6,306 nucleotides of DNA, taken from NCBI GenBank assembly GCA_937888775.1, contig CALAQT010000292.1, forward strand, positions 1-6,306. Reading direction: 5' to 3'. Both the position numbers and the translations under genes were made by a program. The notes under the pieces were generated by a model. That model was given only the letters and a program-made list of their open reading frames with translations. It searched no databases and was not told the origin of the DNA. Positions within the stretch are counted from its first letter, which is position 1. Every line of letters starts with the position of its first letter. The stretch comes from an uncultured Actinomycetes bacterium (GTDB lineage Bacteria > Actinomycetota > Thermoleophilia > Solirubrobacterales > Solirubrobacteraceae). Of the stretch, positions 1-5,454 are shown one piece after another.

Positions 1-2
1 CC

Positions 3-1466
3 AACTCCCGGTCCCGGGCGCCCGCGAGCGGGCCCGCGCCACGCCGCCCGCCGCGCATCGGCCGCGTCTGGCTGGCAATCGTCTGCGGCCTGGTCGGGTT
101 CGCCTTTACTGCCCTGCAGGACTTCGGCGACTGGGTCACCTACAGCGACCACAGCGCCGGCGCGCTGGGGGTCTACGTGGGCAAGGGCCTGGGGTTCGAC
201 GCGGTTCACGCCGCCGGCTGTGTGGCCTTTGCGCTCGCGTTCGGCCCGGCGCTGACCCGGTCCATCCAACGCTTCACGACGCGGCTGGCGGTCAGCTGGT
301 CACCGCCCGGCGGCGTGATCGTGCCCGCGGTGGCGCTCGCCGTGGCGATCACGTCGGGGCTCGGCCTGGGCGCGTTGGCCACCGCCCGGGCCGCCGGGTC
401 GCCGAGCGGCTACCTGCTCGCCGCCCAGAACTCCGACGGCGGCTTCGGCGAAGCGCCAGGTCAGCCTTCGTCGCAGCTGTTCACCGGCTGGGCCGCGATG
501 GGGCTGGCGGCCGCCGGGCAACCACTTGACGGCGTGGCGCGTGGCGGCCCGAGTCTGCTCGACTACATCCGCAGCGGCGCTGGCTCAATCTCCGACCCCG
601 GCTCCCTGGAGCGCACGATCCTGGTCGTCCGCGCCGCGGGCCTGTCGGCGACGAGTTGGGGGGGCCATGATCTGGTCGCGGCGCTGGCACGCGACGTCGA
701 GTCCAACGGGTCCGTCTCCGACCAGGTGAACCTGACCGCTTTCGCGATCCTCGCCTTCCGTGCGGCGGGCCTGGAGCCGCCGGCGCGGACGCTCGGGTGG
801 CTGGAGCGCCAGCAGGACCGCGACGGAGGATTCAACTTCGCCACCGCCGGTGCCAGCAGCGACGTCGACGATACGGGGGCCGCCCTGCAGGCGCTCGACG
901 CGGCCGGTGGCTCTGCGGCGGCTGTGCGCCACCGGGCGGTCGCGTTCATCGTCGGCCAGCAGGATCGAGACGGCGGCTTCCCCTCCCAGGCGGCCACCGG
1001 CTCAAACGCCCAATCGACGGCCTGGGCGGTGCAGGGCCTGATCAGCGCGGGTGTCGATCCGAATCGGGTGCATCGCGGCGGCTCTCCCTCGCCGCTGGCC
1101 TATCTGCACTCACTGACTGCCTCCGACGGCCGCATCGACTACTCCCGCGGGGTGAGCCAGACCCCAGTCTGGGTAACCGCGCAGGCGATCATGGCACTGG
1201 CCGGCAAGACGCTTCCGCTGGCCGCTCAGACTGCGCCGGTCGCGCCCCGCCGGATCGCGCCCCGACGGACCTCTGGGTCGCACGAGCACTCGGCTCGACA
1301 GCGCCGGCGGACGCTCCATCGCGCCGCCTCGCCCGCGCTCCATCACCCGGTCCGCGGCCCGCACGCCGACTCCGCGCGGCCCCCCGCGGTGGTGGCGATG
1401 CCGGGACTGGCGGAAGCTGGCGCGATGGCCAGCGCGCTGGTGCTCGCCCTGCTGGGCCTGGGCTGA
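3..1466 (+). CDS. ECF-transporter S-component-like membrane protein fused to prenyltransferase/squalene-oxidase-repeat domain (5' partial)
   Basis: The reading frame is open from base 3, so the gene begins outside the window. A GTG at 177 exists but has no ribosome site and falls inside a continuous membrane domain, so I reject it as the start. Visible hydrophobic segments are encoded at about 66-110, 200-255 and 310-390. The stretch around 120-260, with G-D-W, G-K-G-L-G-F-D-A-V-H-A and a final R-F, resembles the C-terminal end of ECF-type S components. After the third segment comes an alpha/alpha domain with repeats marked by QNSDGGF (426-446), QQDRDGGF (810-833) and QQDRDGGF (957-980), each followed by an Ala/Gly-rich helix. 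This is the prenyltransferase/squalene-oxidase repeat type, also the fold of intrinsic factor and transcobalamin. I see no terpene-cyclase DxDD motif. An Arg/Pro/His-rich linker (about 1230-1410) leads to a short hydrophobic tail. Likely role: membrane-anchored extracytoplasmic ligand binding coupled to vitamin uptake. The substrate is unknown. Confidence 0.75.
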   Translation, partial: NSRSRAPASGPAPRRPPRIGRVWLAIVCGLVGFAFTALQDFGDWVTYSDHSAGALGVYVGKGLGFDAVHAAGCVAFALAFGPALTRSIQRFTTRLAVSWSPPGGVIVPAVALAVAITSGLGLGALATARAAGSPSGYLLAAQNSDGGFGEAPGQPSSQLFTGWAAMGLAAAGQPLDGVARGGPSLLDYIRSGAGSISDPGSLERTILVVRAAGLSATSWGGHDLVAALARDVESNGSVSDQVNLTAFAILAFRAAGLEPPARTLGWLERQQDRDGGFNFATAGASSDVDDTGAALQALDAAGGSAAAVRHRAVAFIVGQQDRDGGFPSQAATGSNAQSTAWAVQGLISAGVDPNRVHRGGSPSPLAYLHSLTASDGRIDYSRGVSQTPVWVTAQAIMALAGKTLPLAAQTAPVAPRRIAPRRTSGSHEHSARQRRRTLHRAASPALHHPVRGPHADSARPPAVVAMPGLAEAGAMASALVLALLGLG

Positions 1467-1510
1467 GCGCCGGTCACGGACACGGGCGACACCGCCGAGC
1501 CCCAAAGCGC

Positions 1511-1516
1511 TACGCT
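1511..1516 (+). promoter_or_regulatory. Candidate -10 box (TACGCT) for the pnt operon
   Basis: TACGCT fits the TANNNT pattern and ends 10 bases before the pntAA ATG. A start of transcription 6-10 bases downstream would fall almost on the ATG, giving a leaderless or near-leaderless mRNA. No Shine-Dalgarno is visible in the CCCGCGCCGC between box and ATG, which agrees. The -35 is weak: GCGACA at 1486-1491 matches four of six TTGACA bases but lies 19 bases away. This is inferred from position and pattern only. Confidence 0.4.
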
Positions 1517-1526
1517 CCCGCGCCGC

Positions 1527-2663
1527 ATGCGGATTGGTGTCCCGAAGGAGACTGCCGAGCTCGAGCGGCGCGTCGCGCTGGTCCCTGAGGTCGTGCGCAA
1601 GCTCACCGGCGAGGGGCTGGAGGTGCTGGTTCAGCGCGGCGCCGGAGCCGGCGCGCTGATCCCCGACGCGCAGTTTGAGGAGGCTGGCGCCAAGCTGGTC
1701 GACGATCCCGGCGACGTGTTCGGCTGCGAGCTGGTGGTCAAGGTGGCCCCACCCGATGCCGGCGAGACGGCGCGTCTGGGGTCAGACAGCGTGCTGATCG
1801 GCTTTTTGGCGCCGCTGACCAACGGCGAGGGTGTCAGTGCGCTGGCCCAGGCCGGTGTGACCAGCTTTGCGCTGGAGGCGATCCCGCGGATCAGCCGTGC
1901 GCAGTCGATGGACGCGCTCTCCTCGCAGGCCAACATCTCCGGCTACCGCTCGGCGCTGATCGGCGCCCAGGAGCTGGGCCGCTACTACCCGATGCTGATG
2001 ACCGCGGCGGGGACGATTCGTCCCGCCACCGTGCTGATCCTGGGGGCGGGGGTGGCCGGTCTGCAGGCGATCGCCACCGCACGGCGACTGGGAGCGGTGG
2101 TGCAGGGATTTGATGTGCGCGCTGCGGTCAAGGAGCAGGTCGAGTCGCTGGGCGCGCATTTCCTGGAGTTTGACCTCGGCGGCGATCTGGAGGGGGCCGG
2201 GGGCTACGCCAAGGAGCTAACGCCCGAGCAGCAGGTCCGCCAGCAGGAGCTGATGGCCGAGGCGATCGGAAAGTGCGACGTGGTGATCACGACCGCTCTG
2301 GTCCCGGGTCGCCGGGCCCCGATCCTGGTCACCGAGGAGGCGGTCAAGAAGATGAAACCCGGCTCGGTGATCGTCGATCTGGCCGGCGAGGCCGGCGGCA
2401 ACTGCGAACTGTCTGTGCCCGGTGAGTCGATCCTGCGCCACGACGTCAAGATCCTGGCGCCGCTCAACGTGCCGAGCACGATGGCCGAACATGCCTCCCA
2501 GCTGTATGCGCGCAACATCCAGTCGCTGCTGGGTCTGATGATCGAGGATGGCGCGTTGAAGCTCGATTTCGAGGACGAGGTGATCGCGGGGGCGTGCATC
2601 ACCCGCGGGGGCGAGATCGTGCACGAGGGTGCAAAGCAAGCGGCCGGGCAGGCCGGCGGCTAG
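1527..2663 (+). CDS. pntAA: NAD(P) transhydrogenase subunit alpha part 1 (NAD(H)-binding domain I)
   Basis: This 378-residue soluble subunit binds NAD(H) and exchanges hydride with NADP(H) held by PntB, driven by proton flow through the membrane parts. The N-terminus MRIGVPKET is typical of the alanine dehydrogenase/PNT N-terminal domain. The signature around residues 119-140 contains R121, Q126 and D129, which correspond to the Arg-Gln-Asp trio of the Rhodospirillum rubrum domain I hydride-transfer loop. The Rossmann core GAGVAGLQAIATARRLGA lies at about 173-190, followed by DVRAAVKEQVESLGA, the mobile-loop region near 228-240, and TTALVPGRRAP. The length is normal for the split-alpha form and there is no membrane segment. 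The ATG at 1527 is chosen because the protein begins exactly where family members do. It has no visible Shine-Dalgarno. It is the first gene of the operon with pntAB and pntB. Confidence 0.97.
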   Translation: MRIGVPKETAELERRVALVPEVVRKLTGEGLEVLVQRGAGAGALIPDAQFEEAGAKLVDDPGDVFGCELVVKVAPPDAGETARLGSDSVLIGFLAPLTNGEGVSALAQAGVTSFALEAIPRISRAQSMDALSSQANISGYRSALIGAQELGRYYPMLMTAAGTIRPATVLILGAGVAGLQAIATARRLGAVVQGFDVRAAVKEQVESLGAHFLEFDLGGDLEGAGGYAKELTPEQQVRQQELMAEAIGKCDVVITTALVPGRRAPILVTEEAVKKMKPGSVIVDLAGEAGGNCELSVPGESILRHDVKILAPLNVPSTMAEHASQLYARNIQSLLGLMIEDGALKLDFEDEVIAGACITRGGEIVHEGAKQAAGQAGG

Positions 2664-2675
2664 GAGACGGCGAGC

Positions 2676-3200
2676 ATGAGCATCGTCACTGAGCTGGCAA
2701 TTCTCGTTTTGGCCGGGTTCATCGGCTTCGCGGTCATCTCCAAGGTCCCCAACACGCTGCACACGCCGTTGATGTCGGGCACCAACGCGATCCACGGGAT
2801 CGTGTTGCTCGGCGGCCTGCTGCTGATCGCCGGCTCTAGCGGCGTGCTGGAGAAAGTGCTGCTGGTGATCGCGATCGCGTTCGGCACGATCAACATCATC
2901 GGCGGCTTTCTGGTCACCGACCGGATGCTGGGGATGTTCAAGCCCAAGCCGACTCCCGTGGAAGTGAAATCCGCTGGCGCGGATTCGATTGAGGAATCGG
3001 CTGGCGCCGATGTGAAATCCGCTGGCGCGGATTCGATTGAGGAATCGGCTGGCGCCGATGTGAAATCCGCTGGCGCGGATTCGATTGAGGAATCGGCTGG
3101 CGCCGATGTGAAATCCGCTAAAGCGGATTCGATCGAGGAATCGGCTGGCGCCGATTCCTCGGCGGGCGATGTGAGCCCCTCGGCCGGGGGGGACAAGTAA
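2676..3200 (+). CDS. pntAB: NAD(P) transhydrogenase subunit alpha part 2 (membrane domain) with repetitive C-terminal tail
   Basis: This 174-residue protein supplies membrane helices of the transhydrogenase proton channel. Residues 1-93 are ordinary PntAB: hydrophobic segments at about 5-22, 38-54 and 60-80, with the conserved VPNTLHTPLMSGTNAIHG loop at 24-41 and the usual end near MFKPK. The family normally stops about there, at roughly 95-110 residues. Here a tail follows: four copies of VKSAGADSIEESAGAD at residues 97-160 (copy 4 has SAKAD), then a Ser/Gly/Asp-rich end. The tail is acidic, has no hydrophobic core and is probably disordered. By family topology it would lie in the cytoplasm beside the NAD(H) and NADP(H) domains. 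The Shine-Dalgarno AGGAG at 2662-2666 overlaps the pntAA stop codon and sits nine bases before the ATG. The stop overlaps the pntB start (TAATG), so translation is probably coupled. The core identification is firm; the function of the tail is unknown. Confidence 0.95.
   Translation: MSIVTELAILVLAGFIGFAVISKVPNTLHTPLMSGTNAIHGIVLLGGLLLIAGSSGVLEKVLLVIAIAFGTINIIGGFLVTDRMLGMFKPKPTPVEVKSAGADSIEESAGADVKSAGADSIEESAGADVKSAGADSIEESAGADVKSAKADSIEESAGADSSAGDVSPSAGGDK
2964..3155 (+). repeat. Tandem direct repeat, 4 x 48 bp, in frame in pntAB
   Basis: There are four head-to-tail units at 2964-3011, 3012-3059, 3060-3107 and 3108-3155 with no spacers. Units 1-3 are identical base for base. Unit 4 differs at four bases: GGC to AAA at 3120-3122 and ATT to ATC at 3134. 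Each unit is 16 codons, so copy number can change without shifting frame or breaking the TAATG link to pntB. Each unit contains two SAGAD blocks separated alternately by SIEE and VK. About 60% of unit bases are G/C, and 9 of 16 third positions are G/C, clearly lower than in the flanking genes. Confidence 0.98.
2968..3155 (+). repeat. Array of eight short palindromes (potential hairpins) inside the pntAB repeats
   Basis: Type A is AATCCGC-TGGC-GCGGATT, a 7-bp stem with 4-base loop, at 2968-2985, 3016-3033, 3064-3081 and 3112-3129. Type B is ATCGGC-TGGC-GCCGAT, a 6-bp stem with the same loop, at 2996-3011, 3044-3059, 3092-3107 and 3140-3155. A and B swap a C-G pair for a G-C pair, using synonymous Ser (TCC/TCG) and Ala (GCG/GCC) codons. 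In the fourth type-A copy the loop is TAAA and the stem is intact. A competing pairing, GATTC with GAATC, spans the SIEE codons. The pairing is seen directly; whether it forms in RNA or DNA is not known. Confidence 0.85.
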
Positions 3201-4621
3201 TGCTGGTACCTGCGATCTTCCTGCAGAGCGCGAACTTCGTCGACATCCTCTACATCGTCGCGTTCGGGCTGTTCATCTACGGGCTCAGCGGCCTGACCGG
3301 CCCACGCACGGCGGTGCGCGGGAACCAGATCGCCGCGGTCGGTATGTCGATCGCGTTCGTGGCGACGCTGTTGCAGAAGGGCGCTTTGCATGGCTCCAGC
3401 ACGCCGTGGCTGATCCTGCTCGGTCTGGCGATCGGGATCGCGATCGGAGTCCCCGCGGCGCTGCGGGTGCGGATGACCGCGATGCCGCAGATGGTGGCGA
3501 TGTTCAACGGTGTCGGGGGTGGGGCGGTGGCGCTGATCGCCTGGGTCGAGTACCGCCATCACTTCGGCGGCGACTTCGCGCTGAAGGTCGAGATCCCGTC
3601 GTTGTTCGCGGCGATCGTGGGATCGATCTCGTTCTGGGGCTCGAACATCGCCTTCGGCAAGCTGCAGGAGATCCTTCCCGGCAAGCCGATCAAGCTGCCC
3701 GGCCAGGCGATCATCAACGCCACTCTGTTCTTGATCGCGGTGGTCAGTGCGGTCGTGCTGGCCGCGGGCACCCATTCCCAGGCGCTGTTCATCCTCGGCA
3801 TCCTGGTCACCGCCGGCGTGCTGGGCAATATGGTCGTGCTGCCGATCGGCGGCGCCGACATGCCGGTAGTGATCTCGCTGCTCAACGCGTTCACCGGCCT
3901 GTCGGCAGCGGCGACGGGGGTCGCGCTCAACAACACCGCGCTGATCGTGGCCGGGATGATCGTCGGGGCCTCAGGCTCAATCCTCACCAATCTGATGGCC
4001 AAGGCGATGAACCGCTCGGTCCCGGCGATCATCGCCGGTGGGTTCGGAGGGGCGATCGCGGCCCCCGCGGGCGGCGCCGAGCACGGCGGGACGGTGCGCT
4101 CCACCTCGGCCCAGGACGTGGCGATCCAGCTCTCCTTCGCGCGCCAGGTGGTGATCGCGCCCGGCTATGGCCTGGCCGTCGCCCAGGCCCAGCACGCCGT
4201 CCGCGAACTCGAACGCGCACTGGAGGCCAAGGGGGTCGTGGTCAAGTACGCGATCCATCCCGTCGCCGGGCGAATGCCCGGCCACATGAACGTGCTGCTC
4301 GCCGAGGCCGACGTCCCGTATGACCTGCTGCGCGAGATGGACGACATAAACCCGGAGTTCAGCCGCACCGATGTGACACTGGTGATTGGTGCAAACGACG
4401 TGACCAACCCTGCGGCCAAGAACGAGCCCGGCAGCCCGATCTACGGCATGCCGATCCTGGAGGTCGACCGATCGCAGTCGGTGATCGTGCTCAAGCGCTC
4501 GATGGCCTCTGGGTTCGCCGGGATCGACAATCCGCTCTTCTACGAGCCGAAGACGTCGATGCTGTTCGGCGATGCCAAGGCCTCGGTCAGCGAGATCACG
4601 GCCGAAGTGCAGGCGCTCTAG
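3200..4621 (+). CDS. pntB: NAD(P) transhydrogenase subunit beta (membrane domain plus NADP(H)-binding domain III)
   Basis: This 473-residue integral membrane protein binds NADP(H) and completes the proton channel. Residues 1-290 hold about nine hydrophobic segments, beginning with FVDILYIVAFGLFIYGL. They include the conserved MPQMVAMFNGVGGGA (95-109), GKPIKLPGQ (161-169) and the run from VVLPIGGADMPVVISLLNA to ASGSILTNLMAKAMNRS. N103 in MFNG appears to fall where the E. coli subunit has a channel histidine; Asn is common there in relatives. Domain III covers about 310-473 with GYGLAVAQAQ (322-331), GRMPGHMNVLLAEADVPYD (357-375), GANDVTNPAA (397-406) and KRSMASGFAGIDNP (432-445), all typical NADP(H)-binding motifs. 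Length is normal and no expected motif is missing. The ATG overlaps the pntAB stop by one base, with a G-rich ribosome site at 3186-3192. It is the last gene of the operon. Confidence 0.97.
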   Translation: MLVPAIFLQSANFVDILYIVAFGLFIYGLSGLTGPRTAVRGNQIAAVGMSIAFVATLLQKGALHGSSTPWLILLGLAIGIAIGVPAALRVRMTAMPQMVAMFNGVGGGAVALIAWVEYRHHFGGDFALKVEIPSLFAAIVGSISFWGSNIAFGKLQEILPGKPIKLPGQAIINATLFLIAVVSAVVLAAGTHSQALFILGILVTAGVLGNMVVLPIGGADMPVVISLLNAFTGLSAAATGVALNNTALIVAGMIVGASGSILTNLMAKAMNRSVPAIIAGGFGGAIAAPAGGAEHGGTVRSTSAQDVAIQLSFARQVVIAPGYGLAVAQAQHAVRELERALEAKGVVVKYAIHPVAGRMPGHMNVLLAEADVPYDLLREMDDINPEFSRTDVTLVIGANDVTNPAAKNEPGSPIYGMPILEVDRSQSVIVLKRSMASGFAGIDNPLFYEPKTSMLFGDAKASVSEITAEVQAL

Positions 4622-4650
4622 CCGTTTTGGCTCGGCTGCGCGACCGTTTG

Positions 4651-4661
4651 TAAGTTAGATT
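4651..4661 (+). promoter_or_regulatory. Candidate -10 region for the cNMP-domain gene
   Basis: An AT-rich patch stands out in the 97-base gap after pntB. TAGATT (4656-4661) matches four of six -10 bases, and TAAGTT (4651-4656) is an overlapping alternative. TTGGCT at 4627-4632 could be the -35 for the second option, with an 18-base spacer. It suggests the downstream gene has its own promoter, with the hairpin at 4673-4690 in its 5' leader. Evidence is pattern only. Confidence 0.35.
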
Positions 4662-4672
4662 CTCCGCGTCGC

Positions 4673-4690
4673 CCCCCGTTTTCTCGGGGG
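4673..4690 (+). terminator. G/C hairpin after pntB: pnt terminator or 5'-leader hairpin of the next gene
   Basis: CCCCCG (4673-4678) pairs perfectly with CGGGGG (4685-4690) around a six-base loop, TTTTCT. There is no T-tract after the stem, so it is not a textbook intrinsic terminator, though high-GC actinobacteria often use tail-less hairpins. It lies 52 bases after the pntB stop and 29 before the next ATG. Either role fits. Confidence 0.4.
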
Positions 4691-4718
4691 TCATCGAACG
4701 AGCTAGCGAGGATCGACC

Positions 4719-5120
4719 ATGGACCCCAGCCATCTGACCGCGATTCCGATCTTCTCGGAGATCTCGACCGAGGAGGCCGAGCGCCTTGCCGCCTTTGCCA
4801 CCGAGACGAGCGCGGCCGACGGCCAGATCCTGATGAAGGAGGGCGACTACTCGACCGAGCTGATCGCGATCGAGGAGGGCACCGCTGATGTCATCCAAGG
4901 GGGTAAGAAGATCGCCTCGCTCAAGCCGGGTGACCTGATCGGCGAGATGGGCCTGCTGGAGCGCGAACCGCGCAACGCTGACGTGATCGCCACTTCCCCG
5001 ATGCGGCTCATCAAGCTGACGCACTGGGAGATCCGCCGGATGTCTGACGAAACCGTCGAGCGGATCAAGCAGACGATCGCCAAGCGCCGCCAGGCCGGCG
5101 TCGCAGACCCTGCCCACTAA
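4719..5120 (+). CDS. Stand-alone cyclic nucleotide-binding (CRP-type CNB) domain protein
   Basis: This 133-residue cytoplasmic protein is essentially one CNB domain. It opens with the usual short helix and LTAIPIFSEIS (6-16), where CRP-family proteins have 'L...F..L'. The beta-roll follows, with GQILMKEGD (35-43) and a Gly-rich turn near GGKK (61-64). The phosphate-binding cassette is at about 71-91: GDLIGEMGLLEREPRNADV, with E76 and R85 in the positions that bind the ribose and cyclic phosphate of cAMP or cGMP. The key residues are therefore present and binding is plausible. After the C-terminal helix (about 104-124) the protein ends, with no helix-turn-helix, kinase, channel or acyltransferase domain. 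It presumably acts through a partner protein or as a sensor. The start is supported by GAGGA at 4708-4712, six bases before the ATG. It lies 97 bases after pntB, same strand, probably as a separate transcription unit. Confidence 0.9.
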   Translation: MDPSHLTAIPIFSEISTEEAERLAAFATETSAADGQILMKEGDYSTELIAIEEGTADVIQGGKKIASLKPGDLIGEMGLLEREPRNADVIATSPMRLIKLTHWEIRRMSDETVERIKQTIAKRRQAGVADPAH

Positions 5121-5180
5121 GGGCGCGCGACCACACGGGCCGGCTGTGCACACCGTCTGCGGTCACCCAGCGCTTTCTGC

Positions 5181-5186
5181 TACCGT
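5181..5186 (+). promoter_or_regulatory. Candidate -10 box (TACCGT) before the riboswitch
   Basis: TACCGT fits TANNNT and ends eight bases before the 5' strand of the aptamer's closing stem. Transcription would thus begin at about 5192-5195, directly at the aptamer. It resembles the TACGCT box before pntAA. No convincing -35 hexamer is visible at the usual distance. Confidence 0.4.
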
Positions 5187-5194
5187 GCCGCATC

Positions 5195-5315
5195 GCCTAA
5201 TCCCCGGATAGCCGCCCCGGGGAGCGGGGAACCCAATTCGTTGGGGCGAGTCTCGCGGTGATCCGCGAGAAGCGCTCGACCATCGAGCGCGAGCCCGTCA
5301 GCTAACCCCGTAGGC
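5195..5315 (+). promoter_or_regulatory. ydaO/yuaA (c-di-AMP) riboswitch aptamer
   Basis: The closing stem is GCCTA (5195-5199) with TAGGC (5311-5315). Inside are AGCGGGGAACCCA (5223-5235), matching the family's conserved GGGGAACCA segment; CCCAA-TTCG-TTGGG (5232-5245), a stem with a UUCG loop; TCTCGCGG-TGAT-CCGCGAGA (5251-5270), an 8-bp stem; GCGCTCGA-CCA-TCGAGCGC (5272-5290), another 8-bp stem; and AGCCCGTCAGCTAACCCCGTA (5292-5312), containing the hallmark CCCGUCAGCUAACC of this class. The family binds cyclic di-AMP and usually lowers expression when ligand is bound. In actinobacteria it commonly precedes cell-wall hydrolase genes, which fits the secreted M23-like gene downstream. Confidence 0.93.
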
Positions 5316-5454
5316 AAACAGGCACCGTCTTGCAACGCCGCACCCGTCGGTGACGATTCGCGTGTCCGCTTTCCGCAGCTTTCCCAACCAGATCGTGTGC
5401 AACCGCGCCCAGCGTGGCGGTATCCAGCGGGACCGCGTCGAATTTGCCCTTGTG
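5316..5454 (+). other. Leader between riboswitch aptamer and cell-wall gene (expression platform)
   Basis: These 139 bases must carry the riboswitch's output signal, but I see no strong T-tailed terminator. Weak pairings exist: CACCG (5323-5327) with CGGTG (5348-5352), and GCGGT (5417-5421) with ACCGC (5432-5436), the latter ending 18 bases before the ATG. No Shine-Dalgarno is evident. The frame of the downstream gene stays open back to a stop at 5311-5313, with GTG codons at 5350, 5362 and 5395, but these would place a long polar segment before the signal peptide. The upstream part of this gap (5121-5180) holds no gene and no clear terminator. Confidence 0.45.

Noticed and set aside
177..179. 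GTG as the start of the first gene
   Set aside because: The frame is open to base 3, the upstream residues form a plausible membrane segment of the same domain, and no ribosome site precedes the GTG.
797..1588. A 263-codon plus-strand frame overlapping the end of the first gene and the start of pntAA
   Set aside because: Its Arg/Gly-rich translation has no recognisable motif, while both overlapped frames have clear families.
2964..3155. CRISPR array
   Set aside because: The units are contiguous with no variable spacers and are in frame within a coding gene.
2660..3775. A 371-codon open frame on the minus strand across pntAB and pntB
   Set aside because: It overlaps two firm transhydrogenase genes, its composition is Arg/Asp/His-rich as expected of a high-GC shadow frame, and it is long partly because the repeat array lacks stops on either strand.
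3406..4323. A 305-codon plus-strand frame inside pntB
   Set aside because: It is an out-of-frame Arg/Asp-rich shadow of a well-conserved gene.
5145..5152. TGTGCACA as a CRP-type operator near the cNMP-domain gene
   Set aside because: CRP sites need the half-sites separated by about six bases; here they abut, and the palindrome does not extend beyond eight bases.
5323..5352. Intrinsic terminator in the riboswitch leader
   Set aside because: The only pairing is about five base pairs with a long loop and no T-tract, so it cannot be called a terminator.
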